Shown here in pieces: positions 36,144 through 45,052 of a stretch of 64,000 nt of DNA (the stretch's first letter is position 1; every line of letters begins with the position of its first letter). A program made the translations under genes and the position numbers. The stretch is taken from positions 1-64,000 of the forward strand of contig CASEKF010000036.1 in the NCBI GenBank assembly GCA_949288455.1, read 5' to 3'. The notes beneath the pieces were generated by a model. It saw only the letters and a program-made list of their open reading frames with translations. It ran no database searches and was not told the DNA's origin. The DNA comes from an uncultured bacterium (GTDB taxonomy: Bacteria; Vulcanimicrobiota; CADAWZ01).

Positions 36144-38200
36144 TAAAAAAAATAACCGCTACTCTAGGCATCGCGGCTTTAACGCTCGGTATTTCGCATG
36201 CAGACGAAGGAATGTGGACTTTTGACAATATTCCTTCAAAACAAATTAAAGCGAAATACGGATTCGAGCCTTCGAAACAATGGCTTGACAACATACGGCT
36301 TTCAAGCGTCAGATTCAACGACGGAGGCAGCGGAGCCTTTATCTCTTCGACCGGCTTAGTAATCACGAATCACCATGTCGCTTCTAAACAGCTGCAAAAA
36401 ATGTCTTCTTCGGAAAACGACTATTTAAAAAATGGATTTTACGCCAAAGATCAAGATAAGGAAGCAAAATGCACGGATCTTGAATTAAACGTTTTAGTTA
36501 ACATGGAAAACGTTACGGATAGAATAGGCAAAGCTGTAAAAGGACTGCCAAAGACAGAAGCTATAAAAGCTCAAAAAGCTGAAATAGCGGCTATAGAAAA
36601 AGAAAATTCAAAAAAAACAGGTTTAAGAAGCGAGATAGTGTCGTTATATAACGGAGGAGAATATTGGCTTTACTCTTATAAACAATATAGAGACGTACGG
36701 TTAGTTATGGCTCCTGAAAAACAGATAGCTTTTTACGGCGGAAGCCATGACAACTTTACTTATCCTAGATACGATCTTGACTTTGCGATTTTTAGAGTCT
36801 ATGAAAACGGAAAACCTCTTAATTCTAAAAATTATATAAAATTCAGCGACGAACGCCCTAAAGAAGGAGAATTGATATTCGTATCGGGACATCCGGGCAA
36901 AACTCGAAGGAATATAACTTACAGCCAATATTTATTTAACAGAGATTTCATATATCCGGCTAATTTATATAGATACGACAAATGTCTCGAAGCTTTATAC
37001 GCATATGCGGATACGAGCGAAGAGGCCCGCAGGCGCTCGGAAACCTTAATTTTCTCCTATGAAAATGGCAAAAAAGCCACGACAGGAGAATTTAAAGGTT
37101 TAACGGATCCAACCTTTTCCGCAAATTTCGAGCTTAAAGAAAAAAATTTTAGGAATATTATTAAAGATCCGGAAATGAAACGAACTACGGAACAAGCTTA
37201 TGAAAACGTCAACAAAGTTCTGAAAAAATATTCAAAAAACTATGAACAATTTTATTTCGGTCAGCTGCAAGGCAACAGGCTTCCGTCTATCGCGATGAAT
37301 ATAGCTCGTTACGTAAAAGAGATAAAAAAACCGGACTCAGAAAGAAAAAACGGTTTTCATGATTCTCAGCTTGACAGATTCCGCTATATTAACTTATCTA
37401 AAGAACCTATATACAAAGATTTAGAAAAAGTTATGCTGCAAACTTGGCTTGAAATGTCGTTAGAAAAACTTGGGGAAAACGACGACGCGGTAAAGATATT
37501 GCTCGACGGTCAAACTCCCGGCGACAGAGCCGAATATTTAATAAGAACAACTAAGCTAAACGACGTTTCAATACGCGAAGAGCTTTTATCCGGAGGCCTC
37601 AAAGCTTGCGAAGCCAGCGAAGATCCTCTTATTATGCTCGCTCTTAAAATGGAGCCTATAGTGACTCAATATGAAAAATGGGTACAATCCGAATATGAGA
37701 GCGCAATGATCCCGGCATTAGAAAAAATAGCGGAAACTAAATTTTCAATATACGGCAAAAATATATACCCTGACGCCACTTTTACTTTACGAATGGCCTA
37801 CGGCCCTATATTGCGATATGATATGAACGGGACTCAAGCTCCTCCTTTCACAACGTTTTACGGGTTATACGACAGGCGCTATTCTTTTAAAAATACTGAA
37901 GAGCCGGCCTGGGAACTGCCTAAAACTTATCTGGAAAAAAAGAATAGTCTAGATCTGTCCGTTCCTTTAAACTTTGTCTACGACGCCGACACTATAGGCG
38001 GAAATTCAGGTTCCCCGGTTATAAATACAAAAGGCGAACTGCTGGGCATAAATTTTGATAGAAATATAGAAGGTCTTATAAGACAATTCGTTTATGACGG
38101 AAGATACTCAAGAAGTATAGCCGTAAGCTCCGTCGCCGTAATAGAATCTTTAAGAAACATCTATGACGCCGAAAAATTAGCTGATGAAATAATGCGGTAA
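36140..38200 (+). CDS. Periplasmic S46 dipeptidyl peptidase, DPP11-like
   Basis: 686 residues with a signal peptide (cleavage near 'ISHA-DEG'). The S46 catalytic triad is visible: His in 'VITNHHVAS' (about 78-79), Asp in 'YDLDFAIFRV', and Ser623 in 'GGNSGSPVIN'. The residue 18 positions after the serine, which sets the P1 pocket, is Arg641 ('INFDRN'). In Porphyromonas gingivalis this arginine marks DPP11 (Asp/Glu specificity), while DPP7 has Gly. It probably releases acidic dipeptides in the periplasm for uptake. It ends the radA operon and is followed by a terminator hairpin. Confidence 0.93.
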   Translation: MIKKITATLGIAALTLGISHADEGMWTFDNIPSKQIKAKYGFEPSKQWLDNIRLSSVRFNDGGSGAFISSTGLVITNHHVASKQLQKMSSSENDYLKNGFYAKDQDKEAKCTDLELNVLVNMENVTDRIGKAVKGLPKTEAIKAQKAEIAAIEKENSKKTGLRSEIVSLYNGGEYWLYSYKQYRDVRLVMAPEKQIAFYGGSHDNFTYPRYDLDFAIFRVYENGKPLNSKNYIKFSDERPKEGELIFVSGHPGKTRRNITYSQYLFNRDFIYPANLYRYDKCLEALYAYADTSEEARRRSETLIFSYENGKKATTGEFKGLTDPTFSANFELKEKNFRNIIKDPEMKRTTEQAYENVNKVLKKYSKNYEQFYFGQLQGNRLPSIAMNIARYVKEIKKPDSERKNGFHDSQLDRFRYINLSKEPIYKDLEKVMLQTWLEMSLEKLGENDDAVKILLDGQTPGDRAEYLIRTTKLNDVSIREELLSGGLKACEASEDPLIMLALKMEPIVTQYEKWVQSEYESAMIPALEKIAETKFSIYGKNIYPDATFTLRMAYGPILRYDMNGTQAPPFTTFYGLYDRRYSFKNTEEPAWELPKTYLEKKNSLDLSVPLNFVYDADTIGGNSGSPVINTKGELLGINFDRNIEGLIRQFVYDGRYSRSIAVSSVAVIESLRNIYDAEKLADEIMR

Positions 38201-38235
38201 GCTGTCTAAAAACTAAAATAAAACTATAAAAAGAA

Positions 38236-38268
38236 CCGGTAGAACTTAAATTATTCTACCGGCTTTTT
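38236..38268 (+). terminator. Intrinsic terminator after the S46 peptidase
   Basis: CCGGTAGAA (38236-38244) and TTCTACCGG (38254-38262) form a 9-bp stem with a 9-nt loop, followed by CTTTTTTTA. A-rich sequence before the stem allows use from the other strand, where the ACS-like gene ends. Confidence 0.75.
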
Positions 38269-38320
38269 TATAGACGCCAAAATTGCTTTAATTTTGGAAT
38301 TAGAGACTTAAATCATAGCG

Positions 38321-39253
38321 TTAAGACAAATTCAATACTTTCTTTGTGATTCCGGACATCCAAACGATATTTTTAAAACCGCCTTCAGCTTTCAAAAAAT
38401 CAGGGGATAAAATATACTTTCTAGCCTGACATGTTATTCCTGGAGTCTGAAAGCCTCCTTGAGATACCTCTAAAGCCGATTCAAAACTTAAGCCGCATGG
38501 ACTTTCTTCGGGATCTTTTCTATCTAAAACATAAATTTGTTCTCCATCTCCGGCGCATATGGAAATAGTCTCGGCTAAAGGACTGCAAGGCAACGGAAAA
38601 ACCGACGCCGAATTCAGACAAATTCTCGAAATAGTTCCGAAAGTAAGTTCATAAACGGCTTTATTTATTTCCTCCCACTCCCCTGTCGCCGCGTCTATCA
38701 AATTATTTATTTCTATCCTTCTGCAAGGCCCGAATCTATTTAGAGAAAACATAAGCTCAGCGTCAAAAAAAGTCATTTCGCCACAAGCCCCCATCCTTTC
38801 CGGAGTAAGTATGCAAATATGATACATAAAAAGGCTCTGGCACATTGAACAAGAATAGACGTATTTTTTTTGTGCAACCGACGCTTGAAAACGCGTCTCA
38901 AAATTAGACGGTTTGTCTAAAGAAAATTCCGCTCTGACTCGTATATCTAAACCTCGAAAAAAATTTTTAAGCTTCTTTTCAACTATCGAAGATAAAATTT
39001 CTAAAGACAAAGAAGTAGGTATAAACAACTTGCCGTTGATTTTATCTTCATATATGCCCAAATCAAAATCCGAAAGCAATAGATTAAAAATTTTTCTTCG
39101 AATGACATTAGCATAACAAGTATTTAAAATATTACAAGATATATGAAATTTTACGGCCGAAGCTTTATGACCATCGCAGGGAGCCAGAGAAGATGATAAA
39201 TCTCCGCAATCCGCATCGTCTATTGAAACAAGAATATAAAAAGGAGAATACAA
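38321..39253 (-). CDS. Acetyl-CoA synthase A-cluster-like protein lacking the nickel-binding CGC motif
   Basis: 310 residues from a TTG start with GGAG 6 nt upstream. Residues from about 130 on align without gaps to the A-cluster domain of acetyl-CoA synthase (AcsB/CdhC): 'YSCSMCQSLFMYHIC' and 'TPERMGACG' supply four cysteines (135, 138, 147, 157) matching the [4Fe-4S] ligands. 'GLSFESALEV', 'GGFQTPGI', 'AEGGFKNIVWM' match the family's C-terminus. The Cys-Gly-Cys that holds the two nickel atoms is replaced by Ser-Pro-Leu (CSPL at 223-226), and the CO-cage Phe after CQS is Leu. The N-terminal CODH-binding domain is absent. It cannot be a normal ACS and may be a paralogue with a new role. It is downstream of a small exported protein gene. 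Confidence 0.8.
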   Translation of the reverse strand: MYSPFYILVSIDDADCGDLSSSLAPCDGHKASAVKFHISCNILNTCYANVIRRKIFNLLLSDFDLGIYEDKINGKLFIPTSLSLEILSSIVEKKLKNFFRGLDIRVRAEFSLDKPSNFETRFQASVAQKKYVYSCSMCQSLFMYHICILTPERMGACGEMTFFDAELMFSLNRFGPCRRIEINNLIDAATGEWEEINKAVYELTFGTISRICLNSASVFPLPCSPLAETISICAGDGEQIYVLDRKDPEESPCGLSFESALEVSQGGFQTPGITCQARKYILSPDFLKAEGGFKNIVWMSGITKKVLNLS

Positions 39254-39271
39254 ACAAAGCTCCGCAAATAT

Positions 39272-39760
39272 TTATTTAGAAAAAGTCTTTATCATATTTT
39301 CAAATACAGGCTCATATTCTTTTATCAATTTGGCAGTCGTGGAGCAAGTTATCATATAAATAGTCTTTTCCGCAAGAATGCCATATTGATAATTCACAAT
39401 TTTCCCGTTATTTAAAGAGCTGATTATTAAAAACAACGGATATTGCCCTTGTTCGCGCATTTCCGTCTTATTTATCTTAAAACCGCTTAATTTCAGCTGG
39501 TTAACGACGTTATCGAGACTAGACTTGAGGTCTGATTTGTTAGAGGTTCTCTGACTTGTCAAGCTGATATTGCATTTTTTATCCGAATACAAAACGCTTC
39601 CGGGATAAGATAAAGCTTTATCCATTTTAAAATTTTCAGGCAGCTTGATTTTATATCCGTCGGCTATAATCACCGTTTCCTGAGCGCAAACATCATAAAA
39701 GGAATATATAAAAGTTAGAGATAAAATAAATAAGAAAACTAAGTTTTTATATAAAGACAT
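39272..39760 (-). CDS. Small exported protein, unknown function
   Basis: 162 residues with a signal peptide ending at about 'YDVCAQ'; AAGGAG lies before the ATG. The mature part (about 135 residues) has alternating strands such as 'GYKIKLPENFKM' and 'YGILAEKTIYMITC', a PsbP/DcrB-like pattern, but no family can be claimed. The gene ends 18 nt before the ACS-like gene in the same direction, so the two are likely co-transcribed. Confidence 0.65.
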   Translation of the reverse strand: MSLYKNLVFLFILSLTFIYSFYDVCAQETVIIADGYKIKLPENFKMDKALSYPGSVLYSDKKCNISLTSQRTSNKSDLKSSLDNVVNQLKLSGFKINKTEMREQGQYPLFLIISSLNNGKIVNYQYGILAEKTIYMITCSTTAKLIKEYEPVFENMIKTFSK

Positions 39761-39930
39761 TTTTTCTCCTTAAGCGTACATCTTTATTACCAACTAAAGT
39801 TAGCACTATGTTATTTCGTTGAACTGCGCTTCTTTCCTTTTTATTTGACATATTACGACGAAACTGCGACAATAACTTCAACCATACGGCGAGAACCGGA
39901 CAAAAAATTGAATATGAAAGCTTTTTTGAC

Positions 39931-40629
39931 ATGCTGATAAAAGATAAATTAAAAATGTCGGCGGATCCGCAATACCGAAATTTTTCTTCAAAGCTCATCC
40001 CCGGAGAAACAAAAATTATAGGAATAAGAATTCCAGTTTTAAGAAAAATAGCGAAGAAAGAAGCCGTCGATATTTCCTCATTTTTCGAGAAAATTACTGA
40101 CGAATATTTTGAAGAAATCGTTCTACAGGCAATGGCGATATGTTTTGCCGATTTGGACGAGCGGGAACTTTTTAGACGTATATATGAGTTCCTGCCAAAA
40201 ATAAATAATTGGGCCGTATGCGATATTTTTGCGGCCGGACTAAAAAAGGCTGCCTTTTATGAAAAGCATTTTTTTTATTTTTTAAAAGAACTAAGTTCAG
40301 ATTCAAGAGAATTCTACGTCAGATTCTCGGCTGCCGCTATTCTGTCTCACTATATAAACGACAAATACATAGATCAAACGCTAAATACTCTAAGTCTTAT
40401 ACGCCATAACGGGTATTATGCAAAAATGGGAACGGCATGGGCTATAGCATCATGCTTTGCCAAATATCCTGAAGAGACTCTAGCGTATTTAAAAAGCGAT
40501 CTTATATCTGAAAGCATAAAAAAATTAACTCTCAAAAAAATTCTTGAATCTAGAAAAGCACAATCAAAATACCTGTCTATAATAAAGACATTAAAAAAGG
40601 CGTCATATGAAAATGAAAACCGATCTTGA
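39931..40629 (+). CDS. AlkD-like DNA alkylation repair protein (HEAT-like repeats)
   Basis: 232 residues of helical HEAT-like repeats. 'GIRIPVLRKIAKKEA', 'ICFADLDERELFRRIYEFLPKINNW' and 'YYAKMGTAWAIASCFAKYPEE' match the DNA alkylation repair (AlkD/AlkC-like) family, which removes or recognises alkylated bases without base flipping. The 'NNWAVCD' stretch is the family's usual DNA-facing segment. It overlaps the CPBP gene by 23 nt. Confidence 0.85.
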   Translation: MLIKDKLKMSADPQYRNFSSKLIPGETKIIGIRIPVLRKIAKKEAVDISSFFEKITDEYFEEIVLQAMAICFADLDERELFRRIYEFLPKINNWAVCDIFAAGLKKAAFYEKHFFYFLKELSSDSREFYVRFSAAAILSHYINDKYIDQTLNTLSLIRHNGYYAKMGTAWAIASCFAKYPEETLAYLKSDLISESIKKLTLKKILESRKAQSKYLSIIKTLKKASYENENRS

Positions 40630-41278
40630 CTATTCAAAACAAGAAGTAGAAAATATATACGAATTAGAGCGGACAGACCAAACTGAGTATTTTACTTATA
40701 AGAATCAACACGACATTTTTAAAACGCTATGCTCTATTCAGTTAGCGCTTCTAATTATATCTATAATATGGGGCCTTATAAGAAAAATTTACTGGTGGCA
40801 GGATCTGTATTTTAACCTTTCTCTGCTGATATGCGTTCCGATAGCCGCGGCGTTATGCGCTTGTAATTTTTTATTCTACGCTTTTAGAAATAAACTTTCG
40901 TTTATGCATTTAGACTGGATTGTTAACTCTTTGTATATTCCAATATTCGGAAGTCTGTCTTGGTTCCAATGCTTTATCGTTTCTATTCTATCTGGTCTAT
41001 GCGAAGAAGCGTTTTTCAGAGGAATTCTATCGGTAGAAACAGGCATATATATCTCTTCCCTAATCTTTGGAGCTCTACATCTTGGAGATAAAAAGCTGCT
41101 GCCTTCGGCCGTATGGATAACTTTAATAGGATTTCTTCTTGCCGTATTATATAAAACTACTAATAACCTCTTAATATGCATGCTTATACATTTTTTAAAC
41201 AACTCGGCAAGCTTCCTATGGATTATGACAATAATTAAAAAACAAAAATTGCCAAATAACACAAAACAAGCCGGCTAA
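40607..41278 (+). CDS. CPBP-family intramembrane metalloprotease
   Basis: 223 residues with about six to seven membrane helices after a charged N-terminus of 40 residues. The CAAX-protease/bacteriocin-processing signature is complete: EExxxR in 'LCEEAFFRGIL', FxxxH in 'IFGALHLG', and HxxxN in 'IHFLNNSA'. Such proteases can serve in prenyl-protein processing or bacteriocin immunity; the substrate is not known. Translation starts inside the AlkD-like gene. Confidence 0.88.
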   Translation: MKMKTDLDYSKQEVENIYELERTDQTEYFTYKNQHDIFKTLCSIQLALLIISIIWGLIRKIYWWQDLYFNLSLLICVPIAAALCACNFLFYAFRNKLSFMHLDWIVNSLYIPIFGSLSWFQCFIVSILSGLCEEAFFRGILSVETGIYISSLIFGALHLGDKKLLPSAVWITLIGFLLAVLYKTTNNLLICMLIHFLNNSASFLWIMTIIKKQKLPNNTKQAG

Positions 41279-41560
41279 CAGATTATATTCGATATAAAAA
41301 TCTGCGATATTCAACGTCGCTCATAAAATCTCGACTAAACAAAAAGAGCAGAACTAAACTGAGAGAAGGATTTTTTATTAAAAGCTTGAAGTAAGTTTTA
41401 TAGATTTTTCATATCTACATTAATAAGTAAAAAAATACGAATAGAAAGCAAACGGATATTATTAAAAAAATAACTTTAATCGGCTTTGTATCTCGCTACA
41501 CTTAAATACTTTTAACTTATTTAACTTTTACGGTTCCATATTAGGAGGTCTTTTAGAATT

Positions 41561-42040
41561 ATGATAAAGTGCCATGCATGTGCTTGTGAGAATCAAGACG
41601 GATCAGCCTACTGCGAAGATTGCGGAGCTAAATTATTTTCTCAAGCGTCAAAACCCTCCGAAAGTTCTTTAATTTCTCCGGGCAAAAGTATGGATCCGCC
41701 TTCGCCTACGCATAATCATGGACTATTGGCGCAATTGACGATAGAAGGAGTAGTTTTCCCTTTGCCAAGAAATTCAAACAGCATAGGAAGAAGAAGTCCT
41801 GCAGACGGCGTATATCCTGACGTGGATCTTACCGATTTTGATCAAGACTCATATATATCCAGGAGGCATGCTCAAATACTTAAGGAAGCTTCCGCTTACT
41901 ATTTTGAAGATCTGGGAAGCGCAAACGGAAGTTACGTAAACGGCGAATTAATGATGAAAGGCGCCAAACAGCTTTTAAAAGACGGGGATTTAATAAAATT
42001 AGGCAAGACTGAAGTTATTTTTTCATTTAGAAAAAAATAA
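41561..42040 (+). CDS. Zinc-ribbon/FHA-domain protein
   Basis: 159 residues: an N-terminal zinc ribbon (CHAC...CEDCG), a Ser/Pro-rich linker and an FHA domain from about 65. FHA landmarks 'GRRSPADGV', 'SYISRRHAQI' and 'DLGSANGSYVNG' are intact, so it should bind phosphothreonine peptides. No kinase is encoded next to it. AGGAGG lies 12 nt before the ATG, a long spacing. A terminator follows. Confidence 0.9.
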   Translation: MIKCHACACENQDGSAYCEDCGAKLFSQASKPSESSLISPGKSMDPPSPTHNHGLLAQLTIEGVVFPLPRNSNSIGRRSPADGVYPDVDLTDFDQDSYISRRHAQILKEASAYYFEDLGSANGSYVNGELMMKGAKQLLKDGDLIKLGKTEVIFSFRKK

Positions 42041-42057
42041 ATCAAATAAATATTTAA

Positions 42058-42096
42058 GCGGTATACTCAACATGAGCTATGCCGCAATTTTTTTCT
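42058..42096 (+). terminator. Intrinsic terminator after the FHA gene
   Basis: GCGGTATA (42058-42065) pairs with TATGCCGC (42078-42085), with one G-U pair and a 12-nt loop, followed by AATTTTTTTCT. Confidence 0.7.
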
Positions 42097-42134
42097 AGTT
42101 TGACAGTAGATTTTTCTACTCAGGAGGTTTTCAT

Positions 42135-43313
42135 ATGAAACTAAATAGAGCTATAATAGTCGTAGCCGACAGCATGGGATGCGGAGCTATGCCCGATTCT
42201 TATAAATATGACGACGCAGAGGCGGATACTCTAGGACATATTGCGGAAAAAACAGGTCTGACTATACCTAATATGCAAAAAATGGGACTTGGTAATATAC
42301 ATCAAATAAAAGGCGTTCCTCCGGAAAAGACTCCTACGGCTCTAGCCGCAAAAATAGCCGAGCGTTCAAACGGGAAAGACACTACAACCGGACATTGGGA
42401 AATTGCAGGCATTATAACGGAAAAACCTTTTCCTACTTATCCTCAAGGTTTTCCGGAAGACTTAATAAAAGCTTTCGAACAAGCTACCGGCAAAAAAACT
42501 ATAGGGAACTACCCCGCTTCAGGAACGCAGATAATCGCAGATCTTGGAGAAGAGCATATGAAAACCGGAGCCCTCATAATTTACACTTCAGCGGACAGCG
42601 TCTTTCAAATAGCTGCTCATGAATCTATTGTTCCTATCGACGAGTTATATAAATATTGCGAAGCCGCAAGAGCTTTGCTCAACGGAGAACATCCCGTAAG
42701 CAGAGTGATTGCTCGTCCCTTCATAGGTTCTCCAGGCAATTTTACAAGGACCGAAAATAGACGCGATTACGCTCTGCCTCCTCCGTATCCAACATTATTG
42801 GACATCCTTAAAGAAAACGGCAAAGACGTCATAGGAGTCGGAAAAATAGAAGATATATTCTGTCATAGAGGCTTAACCGAATCATACCATACCGGTAATA
42901 ACCATGCCGGTCTGGACAAATTGGAAGAGCTTTTGCAGGACGATAAAACCTCGGGATTAATTTTTGTAAATCTAGTAGATTTCGATATGCTTTACGGACA
43001 CAGGAGAAATCCTAAAGGATATGCGGAAGCGATAGAATATTTAGATTCTTTCATACCGCGACTTCAAAACGCTATGAAAGAAGGAGACGCTCTTATTATC
43101 ACGGCAGATCACGGATGCGATCCATGTCATAAGGGTTCCGATCATACGAGGGAACATGTTCCTCTTTTATGGTATATGAAAGATATTCAGGGAAAACAAT
43201 TAAATATGCGTTATTCCTTCGCCGATATAGCGGCTACAATTTTAGATATGTTTGACATTAAATCTAACTTAGCCGGAGAAAGTTTCTCTTCTGAAATTAA
43301 GTTTACAAAATAA
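42135..43313 (+). CDS. deoB: Phosphopentomutase
   Basis: 392 residues. It interconverts ribose/deoxyribose 1- and 5-phosphate in nucleoside salvage. Alkaline-phosphatase-fold motifs: 'VVADSMGCGAMPDS', 'EADTLGHIAE', the phosphorylated Thr in 'KDTTTGHWE', 'DFDMLYGHRRN', and 'ITADHGCDPCHKGSDHTREH' with the metal-binding His/Asp. CAGGAGG lies before the ATG. Confidence 0.96.
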   Translation: MKLNRAIIVVADSMGCGAMPDSYKYDDAEADTLGHIAEKTGLTIPNMQKMGLGNIHQIKGVPPEKTPTALAAKIAERSNGKDTTTGHWEIAGIITEKPFPTYPQGFPEDLIKAFEQATGKKTIGNYPASGTQIIADLGEEHMKTGALIIYTSADSVFQIAAHESIVPIDELYKYCEAARALLNGEHPVSRVIARPFIGSPGNFTRTENRRDYALPPPYPTLLDILKENGKDVIGVGKIEDIFCHRGLTESYHTGNNHAGLDKLEELLQDDKTSGLIFVNLVDFDMLYGHRRNPKGYAEAIEYLDSFIPRLQNAMKEGDALIITADHGCDPCHKGSDHTREHVPLLWYMKDIQGKQLNMRYSFADIAATILDMFDIKSNLAGESFSSEIKFTK

Positions 43314-43506
43314 AGGCGAAAAAACAAAAAGAAACTAACAGAAAAACAGCGATTAAAAATTTAAATAAAAGCGGGGTTGAGCGTTCTACAATCTCTCCCG
43401 CTTTTTCTATGCCGCCATCCGTTCGAAGACGAAAAAAAGTATAAACTAAAACAAGTTTAAGATAACGCGGCGTATTCAAAAATAGCTGCGCCATTCTCCG
43501 AAACAT
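43303..43506 (-). CDS. Possible small membrane protein, DUF1232-like start
   Basis: A 67-residue frame directly after the zinc-ribbon membrane protein gene. 'MFRRMAQLFLNTPRYLKLVL' is reminiscent of DUF1232 helices, and the C-terminus is one strong membrane helix ('LFKFLIAVFLLVSFCFFAFI'). It overlaps deoB by 11 nt tail to tail. The ribosome binding site is weak, so it may not be a real gene. Confidence 0.4.
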   Translation of the reverse strand: MFRRMAQLFLNTPRYLKLVLVYTFFRLRTDGGIEKAGEIVERSTPLLFKFLIAVFLLVSFCFFAFIL

Positions 43507-43563
43507 TCTCAGGCCATTTTTCTGAACGCCGACAAAAACGTGGAATTTTAATATTATTAAACA

Positions 43564-44769
43564 TCAACGAGACGCGCGACTTTTTATAATCTGATTAAGA
43601 TCAAACCTGCGTATATTAGCTTTTTTTTCTATCTGCTTCTGTTTGTAGAAGTCTAACGCAAAATAACCTATGACAAGCAATCCGGCAAGAAAAACGCCAA
43701 ACTTAAAATTATTTATAGCTTTAAGGAAAAAAATTCCAGGCTTAATAAAAAGCATAAACAAAATTAGAAAAATAGGAGCGATTATAATATATTTTTTACT
43801 CATATTCTCGATAGAATTTTTAAAATCTTTATCAATAGGCCTTTTCCCCCCCCCGTTTCCGTTTTTGAATATCTCGACGGCAGTCTGATAGATATTATCT
43901 TTGTATTTAAATGATGAAATAGCGAAAGGAAAATAAATAATATCGCTAACGTTATCTATCGTTATGACGTTTTGAGACTCAGTAACTTCCGAACATAAGT
44001 TTTCTGAATTTAGCTTTTTCAAAATAGCTTCTTCAATCATAGATTTACCGTTAAGTTCATATAATTCGGAAGAATCACAAATAGGCGGAATAATCGCCGC
44101 GTCCTCTTTATTCGCAGATAATAGAGTTTCCGTATCGTACTTAGGAGGTTCAATTAAACGCGAAATATTATCTGCTCCGGGCGTTCCGAACGTAGCTCGA
44201 CTTATAAAATCGTTAAATTCTTTTTGAAATCCCGAGCAGGCCGGAATCGCTATCATAAAACTATTTTTATACTCTCCTCCCTGAGGTATTTTCTCGCGCT
44301 TACCCCCTTCGGCTTCATAAGCGTATCCTTTCCAAGAAGAGATAAATTTTCCGGAATACATTCTAACTGGCAAAAACGACTCCGTTATCGTTTCTAACGG
44401 AAACGATTTTAAAATATCTTCTACGGTATAAGTTCCCTCAGCCAAATAGTATAATATGCTATTTTCAGCCTGTCGTTTCATCTTATTCGGTTTGCAAGCC
44501 TGAAAATTGTTCAAGTCTTCAGGCGTAAAAGATAAGTACTGATACTTTTTTCCGCAGGAATTGCACTGAAATTGTTCCGATACTGAAAGTCTATCTCCGC
44601 AAGCGCAAAAAACGGCTTCTTTTGCGCTGTTAGAAGGCGTAATGTTTTTTCCGGCGGTAAAAACTAGGCCGCAGTAACAACATGCAATTTTTTTTAAATG
44701 GCATGACAAATAATAAATTTTTCCCCTACAGGAAGGACAAACGACATAAAAAGCTTCCATATTTTCCAT
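43564..44769 (-). CDS. Zinc-ribbon membrane protein with a G9 tract, unknown function
   Basis: 401 residues. The N-terminus has several CxxC pairs (CPSC, CCYC, CACG, CNSC), probably two zinc ribbons. A long soluble middle part has no recognised domain. Two membrane helices lie near residues 325-345 and 355-375, followed by a basic tail. A run of nine G (C9 on the top strand at 43856-43864) encodes Gly-Gly-Gly just before the membrane helices; gain or loss of one base would remove them. GGAAA lies 9 nt before the ATG. Function unknown. Confidence 0.7.
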   Translation of the reverse strand: MENMEAFYVVCPSCRGKIYYLSCHLKKIACCYCGLVFTAGKNITPSNSAKEAVFCACGDRLSVSEQFQCNSCGKKYQYLSFTPEDLNNFQACKPNKMKRQAENSILYYLAEGTYTVEDILKSFPLETITESFLPVRMYSGKFISSWKGYAYEAEGGKREKIPQGGEYKNSFMIAIPACSGFQKEFNDFISRATFGTPGADNISRLIEPPKYDTETLLSANKEDAAIIPPICDSSELYELNGKSMIEEAILKKLNSENLCSEVTESQNVITIDNVSDIIYFPFAISSFKYKDNIYQTAVEIFKNGNGGGKRPIDKDFKNSIENMSKKYIIIAPIFLILFMLFIKPGIFFLKAINNFKFGVFLAGLLVIGYFALDFYKQKQIEKKANIRRFDLNQIIKSRASR

Positions 44770-44990
44770 TTCGTTATTTTCCTTATATATTGCTTTTTCT
44801 TACGTTTATCGTTATACGTCAACGTAAATTATCTTCAAATTAATCTCAACAAAATGTATGGACATAATCATATAAACGCAGTAATAAAACTAATTTATTT
44901 AATTATACAACTAAACTCGCGAACAGTAAATATATAAAAATAGAACCAAAAATAATGAAATTAACCGCCCAAACAAGTTTCCGCTTAATA

Positions 44991-45033
44991 TAGAAGAAAG
45001 CCCCGATTTTAAATAAAACCGGAGCTTCTTCTA
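44991..45033 (-). terminator. Imperfect hairpin after the M15 peptidase gene
   Basis: TAGAAGAAAGCCCCG (44991 onwards) pairs with CCGGAGCTTCTTCTA (to 45033) with small mismatches. It lies 20 bp beyond the stop codon of the M15 gene. There is no clear T-run. Confidence 0.45.
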
Positions 45034-45052
45034 TCAAATCATTTTTCTATTA

